This document shows positions 8,913 to 16,055 of a DNA stretch of 46,862 nt, in pieces. The notes below the pieces were generated by a model. The model had not been told where the DNA came from. It ran no database searches and saw only the letters and a list, made by a program, of their open reading frames with translations. The stretch comes from Bacteroidales bacterium. GTDB taxonomy: Bacteria; Bacteroidota; Bacteroidia; Bacteroidales; CG2-30-32-10. Position 1 is the first letter of the stretch. Every line of letters starts with the position of its first letter. The DNA is taken from contig DAOQAK010000032.1 in assembly GCA_035353855.1 (NCBI GenBank), positions 1 through 46,862 of the forward strand. The letters are read 5' to 3'. The position numbers and the translations under genes were made by a program.

Positions 8913-9046
8913 TCCTGAATTATTCCTATTCCTTAAAGTGTAAAAAATTTATTTAGAAAAAATTTGTGATTAATATACAAGAAATAATTTTCAAATTCTT
9001 TTTTGCTAACTTTGATATTCAAAATAATATTAAAAAAGGATTTTAA

Positions 9047-9232
9047 CTTGAGATTATTAAAAATGTTGACCAACTTTTAAAACTCAATGAAGAAAAATCA
9101 GAAACAAAACTGCAAACAAAAATTGAACAACTCGAAAGCAAGATTGATTATTGCGAAAGTAGGATAAATGAAATAGTTTATGAATTATATGGTTTAACAG
9201 ATGATGAAATAAAAATTGTTGAGGGAAAATAA
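9047..9232 (+). pseudogene. 3' remnant of a restriction-modification DNA methyltransferase gene
   Basis: An open frame of about 61 codons with no ATG, GTG or TTG start; an in-frame TAA lies just upstream (9044-9046). The peptide is a coiled-coil (NVDQLLKLNEEKSETKLQTK...) ending IDYCESRINEIVYELYGLTDDEIKIVEG. The VYELYGLTDDEIKIVE tail is the usual C-terminus of Eco57I/TaqI-like class II restriction-modification methylases. The catalytic and target-recognition parts are gone. A TAACTTTG promoter-like box (9007-9014) lies upstream. It directly abuts the REP/transposase array, so a larger R-M gene was probably deleted here. Confidence 0.6.
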
Positions 9233-9238
9233 AATTAA

Positions 9239-9540
9239 AAATGCACTGTCCCGTAGGGACAAAATATTTATAGAACAATAATATCGTAATACATCAAAGT
9301 CCCGTAGGGACGTAATAAAAAGAAGAATTTATAGCATACAGTGAGAAATATATTTTAAAGATGTTAAATAATATATCGTCCCTACGGGACTTGTAACGGC
9401 ACATGGTCTGTTTTTTTATAAACATTAAGTTCCTAACGGGACAAATGAAAGAAGAAATAAAAATTAAACAAATTCTAAAACCATGAAAATATTAATATTT
9501 GAGAATAAATTAAAATTGTAGAATAAAAATAAAGAATAAA
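9239..9540. mobile_element. Internally deleted copy of the downstream REP/Y1-transposase element
   Basis: The left end (9241-9312) and right end (about 9340-9540) closely match the ends of the intact element at 9541-10261, but about 420 bp of the transposase gene are missing. About 37 nt of the gene's 3' end remain (9341-9377, GAGAAATATATTTTAAAGAT and on, as in the intact gene). It is therefore a MITE-like, non-autonomous derivative in direct tandem with its parent. Confidence 0.75.
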
Positions 9541-10332
9541 ACGCACTGTCCCGTAGGGACAAAATATTTATAATAACAATAATAACATAATGCATCAAAG
9601 TCCCGTAGGGACGATATATAAAAAATGAATCATGGCAAACACGTTCACACAAATGTATATTCAATTTGTATTTGCAGTTCAGGATAGAATTTCATTAATT
9701 CAACCCAATTGGAAAGATGAACTCTACAAATATATTACAGGTATTGTGCAAAATAACAAACATAAACTAATTGCAATAAATGGAACCGCTAACCATCTTC
9801 ATATTTTTGTAGGTTATAAACCTCATCAGCTAATACCCGATTTGCTTCAGGATATTAAAGGTTCTTCATCGGGCTGGATTAACAGCAAAAAATTTTTAAA
9901 AGGAAAATTCAGTTGGCAGGAAGGTTATGGAGCATTTTCATATTCACACTCTCATATTGATAATGTGGTGAATTATATTATGAACCAGGAAGAACACCAT
10001 AAGAAAAGAACATTCAGGGAAGAATATATTGATTTATTAAAGAAATTTAATATTGCTTACGATGAGAAATACATTTTAAAAGATGTTGAATAATATATCG
10101 TCCCTACGGGACTTGTAACGGCACATGGTCTGTTTTTTATAAACATTAAGTCCCTGACGAGACAAATAAAAACGAAATAAAAATTAAATAAATTCGAAAA
10201 CCATGAAAATATTAATATTTGGAGAGTAAATAAAAATTGTAGAATGAAAATAAAGAATAAAACGCACTGTCCCGTAGGGACAAAATATTTATAGAACAAT
10301 AATATCATAATGCATCAAAGTCCCGTAGGGAC
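9248..10332. repeat. REP-like 13-bp palindromes GTCCCGTAGGGAC (eight perfect, two degenerate)
   Basis: Perfect copies of GTCCCGTAGGGAC or its complement lie at 9248-9260, 9299-9311, 9378-9390, 9548-9560, 9600-9612, 10100-10112, 10269-10281 and 10320-10332. Degenerate copies are near 9429-9442 and 10150-10163. Each folds as a 5-bp GC-rich stem with a 3-nt loop. Paired palindromes around a Y1 transposase are the layout of REP/RAYT (REPtron) systems. Confidence 0.85.
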
Positions 10333-10345
10333 GATATATAAAAAA
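9541..10345 (+). mobile_element. IS200-type / REP-associated transposase element with flanking palindromic ends
   Basis: The intact unit has a left end with two GTCCCGTAGGGAC palindromes 39 nt apart (9548-9560 and 9600-9612), the transposase gene (9632-10093), and a right end with the same palindrome in the other orientation (10100-10112) plus a degenerate one (about 10150-10163). A third copy of the left-end module follows at 10262-10345. Overall order: end, deleted gene, end, gene, end, end module. The exact mobile boundaries cannot be fixed without an empty site. Confidence 0.75.
9632..10093 (+). CDS. tnpA: IS200/IS605-family Y1 (HUH) transposase, REP-associated type
   Basis: A 153-residue single-strand DNA transposase. 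The HUH motif is seen as NHLHIF (His55 and His57), and the catalytic Tyr is Tyr115 in NYIMNQEEHH, with Gln119 one helical turn on. The C-terminal KRTFREEYIDLLKKF is usual for this group in Bacteroidota. Members nick single-stranded DNA at hairpins and move by one-strand excision and insertion. The palindromes on both sides are its likely substrates. No tnpB/IscB accessory gene is present. The frame is intact, so the element may be active or only recently silent. Confidence 0.88.
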   Translation: MANTFTQMYIQFVFAVQDRISLIQPNWKDELYKYITGIVQNNKHKLIAINGTANHLHIFVGYKPHQLIPDLLQDIKGSSSGWINSKKFLKGKFSWQEGYGAFSYSHSHIDNVVNYIMNQEEHHKKRTFREEYIDLLKKFNIAYDEKYILKDVE

Positions 10346-10385
10346 GGTAACTAATAATAATTTTAAAAAAATAATCTTGATTTTT

Positions 10386-11402
10386 CTATTCAACTATTCT
10401 TATTTCCGAAATCATTTTAATTGCTCTGTCAGAAAAATAATCCGAGGCAGCGAAAATTGAAAAGGCTCCGTTTTCCTTATCATCACTGCGATTTAGTAAT
10501 AATGTTTCTGCAAAATCATTACGATTAAATAATTCGCTATAAGTGAAAACGCATCGGTAACCATCTTTTCCAACTACAACAACCAAACCTTTTTGAATAT
10601 TATTCTTATTCAGTTGAACATATTTTGCAAGAACATTTTTTAATGGAGCTCCTTTAAAATCACTTATTCCGTGAATGCCTCTTCCTCTGCCATAGAATAC
10701 TGTTGAGTAATCTTCCTTCTTCAATTCATCAGGATATTTCGAAATTTTATCAACTTGTTTTTCATTTTTTGTTATGGTTATTTCTTTAGCATATTTGTCC
10801 TGTAAATCACGGTTAACGGGAATTGAAGCAGAATATGATTTAACGGTAATTTTTGTAGGGTTTGAAATATTTCTTACAGTAATAAGGTCGGTTGCTACAA
10901 TTAATTTATTTTCGGTTGGAAGTGGCCATAAGTCTTTTGTTTTCGAAGGTACAATGCGAGCGACTTGTGTCGCGAAAAATATTTTATAGCGATTCACCGG
11001 ATAATATAATTCGCCCCAACTAAAAACAACTTTATCTCCTTTTGCATTTTCAACTTCAACATACAAATCAATTATTGAATTGAATTCTGCTTCATTTTTC
11101 TTTTTAAGAATGATGTTATTTAGAATATCATAAAGCGAATATCCGTCATAACGGTATGCTCCAACAAAAGCGGTATCGCCATTTTCATTCAGTGTAGCTT
11201 CCTTAACTATTTCTGATCGAAGCGGAAGTTTTGAAAGGTCTACTGTAACTGCATTTGCAACTTCTCCTGTTATTTCTAATTTGGGAATTTCAAGATTGTA
11301 TGTAGAATCATTATCATAGAAATCATTGGTCTCTGTTTTGCTTTGTGCTGATAAAGCCTGAGCAAAAAGCATTGATAAAAAAATAAAAACAATTTTTTTC
11401 AT
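10386..11402 (-). CDS. Secreted protein with two sulfite-oxidase-like (Oxidored_molyb-like) domains, last gene of the wtp operon
   Basis: A signal peptide (about 1-20, ending SAQ) indicates a periplasmic protein. Residues about 35-210 and 215-338 look like two copies of one domain. Each has a beta strand with an LPL- or K-type turn, a short F/Y-x-G-x-x-L-x-x-L/V-L segment (YRYDGYSLYDILN; FKGAPLKNVLAKY), then a V-x-KGDK/GKDGY strand pair and a 'WGELY' or 'YSELF' strand. This pattern resembles the molybdopterin-binding sulfite oxidase fold, but the catalytic Cys of that family is absent; the protein has a single Cys, in the second half. It lies 41 nt after wtpC, so it is likely co-transcribed with the tungstate/molybdate transporter. 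I infer a periplasmic accessory or binding protein rather than an enzyme. The domain call is moderate and the role unknown. Confidence 0.6.
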   Translation of the reverse strand: MKKIVFIFLSMLFAQALSAQSKTETNDFYDNDSTYNLEIPKLEITGEVANAVTVDLSKLPLRSEIVKEATLNENGDTAFVGAYRYDGYSLYDILNNIILKKKNEAEFNSIIDLYVEVENAKGDKVVFSWGELYYPVNRYKIFFATQVARIVPSKTKDLWPLPTENKLIVATDLITVRNISNPTKITVKSYSASIPVNRDLQDKYAKEITITKNEKQVDKISKYPDELKKEDYSTVFYGRGRGIHGISDFKGAPLKNVLAKYVQLNKNNIQKGLVVVVGKDGYRCVFTYSELFNRNDFAETLLLNRSDDKENGAFSIFAASDYFSDRAIKMISEIRIVE

Positions 11403-11443
11403 TTTAGTAAGGTTTTATGTGTTATAATTATTTGTCTATTTAA

Positions 11444-12505
11444 TCATATTGAAATAAATTTTGCGCACGAAGCTTTAAAGCTTGTCCAAACTTCTTTTCC
11501 TTTTATTAATTCTAATTTTTCAAAGGAATCTTTTGAAATGATAGATGTGATTTTTATTTCACCTATATTCACTACAACTTCAATTCCTGTTCTTGCCGGG
11601 AAAAAATCAATTACCGTTCCTTTGAAAATATTTCGCGAACTACTTTCTGTCTGAACATTAGAAATTACAATGCTTTCAGAAGGTATCAACAAGAAGCCTT
11701 CTCCTGACGTATTTTCTGTTGTAACGTAAATTTTTATGTTATTAGTTTCAAATGATTTAAGGTCGCTATTGTTTTCATTTGAAATTAAATTTCCTTTATA
11801 GAAATTTTTTACACCTATAAATTTTGCAATGAATTCTGATTTTGGAAACATGAATACTTCTTCAGGTGAACCGATTTGAACAATATTGCCATGTTCAATA
11901 ACGGCAAGCCTGTTGGCAAGTGATATGGCTTCTTCATAATCATGCGTAACGTGAATAATAGTTTGTCCATTATTATTTATTTTTCTGAGCAAACTTCGAA
12001 GCTCATATCTTAACGAGGAATCAATATTTGATAAGGGCTCATCAAGCAAAAGACATTCGGGTTTGGTGGCAAGCGCCCTTGCAAGTGCCACTCTCTGAGC
12101 TTCTCCGCCGGATAATGTTCCCGGTTTTCTTTGAAGGAAATTTTTAATTTCAACTAAATCGGCTAATTCATTTACTGTATTTCTAATTTCGTTTGAACTT
12201 TTCTTTTTGCAACGTAAAGAAAAAGCGATGTTTTCAAATACCGTCAAATGAGGGAAAAGAACCTGGTCCTGGTATACGAGTGCTGTTTTTCTTTTTTGTA
12301 TTTTTTCAAAAGTTATATTATTTCCATTCAATAAAATTTCACCGGAATCAGGATTTGTAATTCCAGAAATAATTTCCAGTAACATCGATTTTCCCATACC
12401 TGATGCGCCAAGCAAAACAAAATAATCGCCTTTCTCAACAGAAAAAGAAATATTTTTCAAATTGAAATTTTGAAATGATTTCGATATGTTCTTAATTTCT
12501 ATCAT
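11444..12505 (-). CDS. wtpC: Tungstate/molybdate ABC transporter ATP-binding protein
   Basis: ATPase subunit of the Wtp/Mod-type importer. Walker A GASGMGKS (about 33-40), Q loop (VYQDQVLFPHLTV), ABC signature LSGGEAQRVALARAL, Walker B CLLLDEPLSNID and H loop IHVTHD are all present. After about residue 230 comes a TOBE-like regulatory domain. ModC and WtpC use such domains to sense intracellular oxyanion; binding residues cannot be judged here. The gene overlaps wtpB by 14 nt. About 353 residues, the normal length. Specificity for tungstate or molybdate comes from the linked WtpA. Confidence 0.88.
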   Translation of the reverse strand: MIEIKNISKSFQNFNLKNISFSVEKGDYFVLLGASGMGKSMLLEIISGITNPDSGEILLNGNNITFEKIQKRKTALVYQDQVLFPHLTVFENIAFSLRCKKKSSNEIRNTVNELADLVEIKNFLQRKPGTLSGGEAQRVALARALATKPECLLLDEPLSNIDSSLRYELRSLLRKINNNGQTIIHVTHDYEEAISLANRLAVIEHGNIVQIGSPEEVFMFPKSEFIAKFIGVKNFYKGNLISNENNSDLKSFETNNIKIYVTTENTSGEGFLLIPSESIVISNVQTESSSRNIFKGTVIDFFPARTGIEVVVNIGEIKITSIISKDSFEKLELIKGKEVWTSFKASCAKFISI

Positions 12506-13277
12506 TTATTTTGTTCCTGGAAAACAGTCTAAGCGCAACAAATAAAATAAGACATATAATTATAAATAAAACAGCAATAGGTCTTGCATACTGCAATCCG
12601 AATGAATTAAATCTTTCAAATATCATTACCGGTGTTGTCATGGGATGATATGCAATAATAATAACCGCGCCGAATTCACTCATTCCTCGGGCCCACATCA
12701 TTATTAATCCTGAAAGAACGGGACGCCATGCCAGAGGCAAAGTGATAGTAAAAAATGAACGCAGGGGTGAAGCGCCAAGATTCATTGCTGCTTTCTCTAA
12801 TTTTACAGGAACTGTATTGAATCCATCAATGGCGCTTGTTAAAAGATAAGGAATGCTCACAAATGCCATTGCCAGCATGATTCCGGCTGTACTGCTTACA
12901 AAACCAAAACCCATGCTTTCCGCTATTTTTCCCATTAAAGTATTTCTTGACAGAACAGATAATAATGCAATACCGGCAGCAGAGTGAGGAATCACAATAG
13001 GTAAATTAATAATTCCAATAATTATTTTTTTAAAATAAAATTCTTTTCGTGATAAAACATATGCGAGAGGAATGCAACCTATTGCAAAAATTATTGTTCC
13101 CAGCATCGATATCCAAATAGTTAACCAAATGCTGTCTGTAACTTCTGAATCTTTTATTGTTTCTGTTATTTCTTTTCCTGATGTAGAAAATAACATACCC
13201 AATAACGGAGCGATGATGAACAGCAGTACCAGTCCGCCTAAAAAACTGAATGCAAGTATTAGTTTATTATTTTTCAC
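12492..13277 (-). CDS. wtpB: Tungstate/molybdate ABC transporter permease
   Basis: Inner-membrane permease of the binding-protein-dependent type with about six helices. The EAA-type coupling loop is seen as EKAAMNLGASPLRSFFTITLP. I chose the GTG start at 13275-13277 (mature start VKNNKLILAF). The upstream ATG at 13373 would add 32 residues without membrane or family character that lie inside wtpA. With the GTG start the gene overlaps wtpA by 11 nt, a normal coupling arrangement. Length is about 262 residues. The ModB/WtpB subfamily is assigned from the similar core (SRNTLMGKIAESMGF, FEKFN-like FERFNSFGL) and from its position between wtpA and wtpC. Confidence 0.85.
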   Translation of the reverse strand: MKNNKLILAFSFLGGLVLLFIIAPLLGMLFSTSGKEITETIKDSEVTDSIWLTIWISMLGTIIFAIGCIPLAYVLSRKEFYFKKIIIGIINLPIVIPHSAAGIALLSVLSRNTLMGKIAESMGFGFVSSTAGIMLAMAFVSIPYLLTSAIDGFNTVPVKLEKAAMNLGASPLRSFFTITLPLAWRPVLSGLIMMWARGMSEFGAVIIIAYHPMTTPVMIFERFNSFGLQYARPIAVLFIIICLILFVALRLFSRNKINDRN

Positions 13278-14271
13278 TTTTTTCTTTAGTAGCAAATTGT
13301 TTAAGTGAATCCGGAAGATTGTCGAATGTTGGTGTGTAAGAAGGAACCAATGAAGGTTGACCATTTGCTTCAATAATCTTCATCCCTTTTGTTTTGTTTA
13401 GAAAGAATTCAACAAAAGCCAATGCCGCTTTCATATTTGGAGCATTCTTGGGAATAGTAATTCCGTATACCATTGCTTCACCTTTCTGAATTTTTTTCTC
13501 TCCGGGCTTTTTGCCTTTTACTTCAACTGAAACGGTTGAATAAAGAGAATCTAATTTCGGATTTTTTAAATTGATATCATCAGGTAATGCTACATATTTA
13601 AGCTTGTGCTGTTCTGCAACCGATTTATAAATAAAAATATAATCAATGGTATTACTTTCTAGCAATGCAAGTAAATCAACTTCTTTTGGACGGATATGCT
13701 GTATATCTTTTTTTAGAATTTTATCTGCAAAACCTTTTTTATTATAATATTTTTCCGAGAGTTTTGCAGTTAGAACTGCTCTGTATCCGCAGGGATCGGC
13801 ATCAGGGTCGGCTCTTCCAAAAGCAACTTTATCATTAAGTAAAACGTCGTACCAATTGTCTTTATTGATTTCAGAGCCTTTGCGTGATTTTTCATTAAAT
13901 GCAATTACCATTTCATTTGAAGCAAATTTTATACTCCAATCGGCATATTCTGGAATCAGATTTTTATCAATGACCTTTACATCTGCTGAAGCGAAAACAT
14001 CACAGGGCTTTTTCAGTTCGCTGATTTTACGTGCGCATTCCACGCTGCCTGCAGCTTCTGCCAATACTTTTACCTTTGGATATTCCTTATTGAATTCTTT
14101 AATGATCTCTTTTATTGGAACAGATAAACTGCCTGCATGAAAAAGAATAAGGTTGCCAGTAATTGCTGTATCCTTATCGGATTGATTATTTTTATCTGAA
14201 TTTCCTCCACATGAAGCTAATATTGCCAAGAGAGAAATTCCGATTACTGCTGCGGAAATTTTATTTATCAT
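13267..14271 (-). CDS. wtpA: Tungstate/molybdate ABC transporter substrate-binding lipoprotein
   Basis: A lipoprotein signal with lipobox AILASC (Cys21) is followed by a periplasmic binding fold. Hallmarks of the WtpA family (archaeal-type, also in bacteria) are unusually clear: FHAGSLSVP, EAAGSVECARK, PCDVFASAD, EYADWSIKFASNEMVIAFN, GRADPDADPCGYRA, PKEVDLLALLES, DYIFIYKSVAEQH. In this family the Ser of GSLS and GSVE, the Asp of DPxxDPCGYR and Glu and Tyr side chains coordinate the oxyanion in octahedral form, and known members bind tungstate and molybdate very tightly. It is the first gene of the operon wtpA-wtpB-wtpC-10386. The presence of AOR 6 kb away favours tungstate, but the sequence alone cannot separate the two. 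Confidence 0.92.
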   Translation of the reverse strand: MINKISAAVIGISLLAILASCGGNSDKNNQSDKDTAITGNLILFHAGSLSVPIKEIIKEFNKEYPKVKVLAEAAGSVECARKISELKKPCDVFASADVKVIDKNLIPEYADWSIKFASNEMVIAFNEKSRKGSEINKDNWYDVLLNDKVAFGRADPDADPCGYRAVLTAKLSEKYYNKKGFADKILKKDIQHIRPKEVDLLALLESNTIDYIFIYKSVAEQHKLKYVALPDDINLKNPKLDSLYSTVSVEVKGKKPGEKKIQKGEAMVYGITIPKNAPNMKAALAFVEFFLNKTKGMKIIEANGQPSLVPSYTPTFDNLPDSLKQFATKEKSEK

Positions 14272-14309
14272 AATTGAGATGTCGTTATGATATTATTAAC
14301 ATATCGAAA

Positions 14310-14317
14310 CAAAAATA
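14310..14317 (-). promoter_or_regulatory. -7 element of a probable promoter for the wtp operon
   Basis: Read on the minus strand, TATTTTTG matches TAnnTTTG and lies about 38 nt before the wtpA start. It overlaps the T-run side of the ALDH terminator. No convincing -33 element is seen, and I see no clear ModE- or riboswitch-like structure in the short leader. Confidence 0.35.
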
Positions 14318-14320
14318 ATA

Positions 14321-14354
14321 AAAAAGCCGTTAGCAAATTTGCGAGCGGCTTTTT
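14321..14354 (-). terminator. Rho-independent terminator of the aldehyde dehydrogenase gene
   Basis: AAAAAGCCG (14321-14329) pairs with CGGCTTTTT (14346-14354), with an inner GCAAATTTGC palindrome. On the minus strand it follows the ALDH7-like stop codon by about 20 nt and ends in a T-run. Confidence 0.8.
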
Positions 14355-14375
14355 TATTATTTTTATATGAACAAA

Positions 14376-16025
14376 TTAAAACTCAAATTTTATTCCTTGT
14401 GCTAAAGGAAGCTCATTACTGTAGTTGATCATATTGGTTTGTCTGCGCATGTATTGTTTCCATGAATCGGAACCTGACTCGCGTCCTACACCGGTATCTT
14501 TTTCTCCGCCAAATGCACCCCCGATTTCAGCACCGGATGTGCCGCCGTTTATGTTTGCAAGTCCGCAATCGGAACCGGAATCTGATAAGAATTTTTCTGC
14601 TTCACGCATGTTCAATGTGAAGATAGATGAAGATAACCCCTGGGGAACATTGTTGTTAATTGCAATGGCTTCATCAATGCTGCCGCTGTATTTAATCAGA
14701 TAAAGAATAGGAGCAAAAGTTTCTTCCTGTACGATTTTATAATTATTTTGTGCTTCAACAAGTGCCGGAACCACATAGTTTCCTGAAGGATATTTTGACC
14801 CTTCCAGTACTTCACCTCCAAACAATACTTTGTCTCCTTCTTTTTTTACTTCATTTATTGCATTAACAAATGCGTTTACAGCTGCTTTATCAACCAAAGG
14901 TCCAACCAATGTTGTTTCTTTAAGCGGGCTTCCTATTTTTTCTTTTATCTGTTCATATGCATTAATAAGATTGTATTTTACTTCGTTATATACTTTTTTA
15001 TGAACGATAATTCTTCTGGTTGAAGTACAACGTTGTCCGCATGTACCTACAGCTCCAAACACTGTTGATGCTATTGCCATATTAAGATCGGCAGAATCTG
15101 AAATGATAACTGCATTGTTCCCTCCTAATTCGAGTATGGATTTCCCAAGCCGTTCTCCAATGATTGCCCCGGCTCTTTTACCAACTCTTGTAGAACCGGT
15201 AATTGAAAATAAAGGAATCCGTTTATCGGCAACAAAATTATCGCCAAGTACTGATGATTTTGCAATGACCATATTGAAAATTCCTTCAGGAAGTTTATTT
15301 TTTTTGAGAACATCAGTAATGATATTTTGTGTGGCAATAGCGCATAAAGGAGTTTTTGAGCTGGGTTTCCATATTACAACATCGCCGCAAATGGCTGCCA
15401 GCATAGAATTCCATGCCCATACGGCAACTGGAAAATTGAATGATGTAATTAATCCAATAATTCCTAATGGATGATACTGGTCGTAAATACGATGATCTCT
15501 TCTTTCTGAATGCATGGTAAATCCATTTAATAAGCGGGATTGTCCAACAGCAAAGTCGCATATATCTATCATTTCCTGTACTTCGCCCATACCTTCCTGG
15601 TAAATCTTTCCCATTTCCAATGAAACAAGAAAACCCAGATCTTCTTTTGCTTCGCGCAGTGCAAGACCTATCTGCCTTACTATTTCACCTCTGTGTGGAG
15701 CAGGAACTTCACGCCATATTTTAAAAGCTTCTTCAGCTTTTTTTACAACCATTTCATAATCCTTAATTGTTGCATTTTTAACTTTTGCAATTTCAGTATT
15801 ATCAATTGGTGAAACAGAACTTGTGATATCTCCTTCGGATTTAAACCATGTAGTGCCTGTACATACACCTTCATTCACAGCCTTGATACCAAAGCGGTCA
15901 AGCACTTTTTTTATTTTTTCTTTATCTGAATCTTTACTAAGATTAGAGCGTTCTTTTAACTTAGGTTCGTTGGTTATAACGACTTCTTTTTTTGAATCTT
16001 CAAAATTAATTACATTATTATTCAT
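14376..16025 (-). CDS. Aldehyde dehydrogenase of the ALDH7 (antiquitin / alpha-aminoadipic semialdehyde) type
   Basis: NAD(P)-dependent oxidation of an aldehyde to the acid; the ALDH7 family acts on alpha-aminoadipic (piperideine-6-carboxylate) semialdehyde in lysine breakdown. From about residue 43 the protein is a full ALDH7: FGIKAVNEGVCTGTTW, SFNFPVAVWAWNSMLAAICGDVVIWKPS, general base Glu299 in LELGGNN, nucleophile Cys333 in GQRCTS, and the ALDH7-like C-terminal GLANINGGTSGAEIGGAFGGEKDTG. Odd: the first 35 residues are not ALDH7-like. They match the leader of the neighbouring P5C dehydrogenase (21 of 35 identical), as if moved from that gene. The gene lies 31 nt after P5CDH on the same strand and is likely co-transcribed. 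Confidence 0.88.
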   Translation of the reverse strand: MNNNVINFEDSKKEVVITNEPKLKERSNLSKDSDKEKIKKVLDRFGIKAVNEGVCTGTTWFKSEGDITSSVSPIDNTEIAKVKNATIKDYEMVVKKAEEAFKIWREVPAPHRGEIVRQIGLALREAKEDLGFLVSLEMGKIYQEGMGEVQEMIDICDFAVGQSRLLNGFTMHSERRDHRIYDQYHPLGIIGLITSFNFPVAVWAWNSMLAAICGDVVIWKPSSKTPLCAIATQNIITDVLKKNKLPEGIFNMVIAKSSVLGDNFVADKRIPLFSITGSTRVGKRAGAIIGERLGKSILELGGNNAVIISDSADLNMAIASTVFGAVGTCGQRCTSTRRIIVHKKVYNEVKYNLINAYEQIKEKIGSPLKETTLVGPLVDKAAVNAFVNAINEVKKEGDKVLFGGEVLEGSKYPSGNYVVPALVEAQNNYKIVQEETFAPILYLIKYSGSIDEAIAINNNVPQGLSSSIFTLNMREAEKFLSDSGSDCGLANINGGTSGAEIGGAFGGEKDTGVGRESGSDSWKQYMRRQTNMINYSNELPLAQGIKFEF

Positions 16026-16055
16026 ATTATTTTATTTTTATTTCTGGAAGTTTAT

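Noticed and set aside
13278..13373. Upstream ATG start for wtpB
   Set aside because: The extra 32 residues lie inside wtpA and have no membrane or permease features; the GTG at 13277 gives a normal permease.
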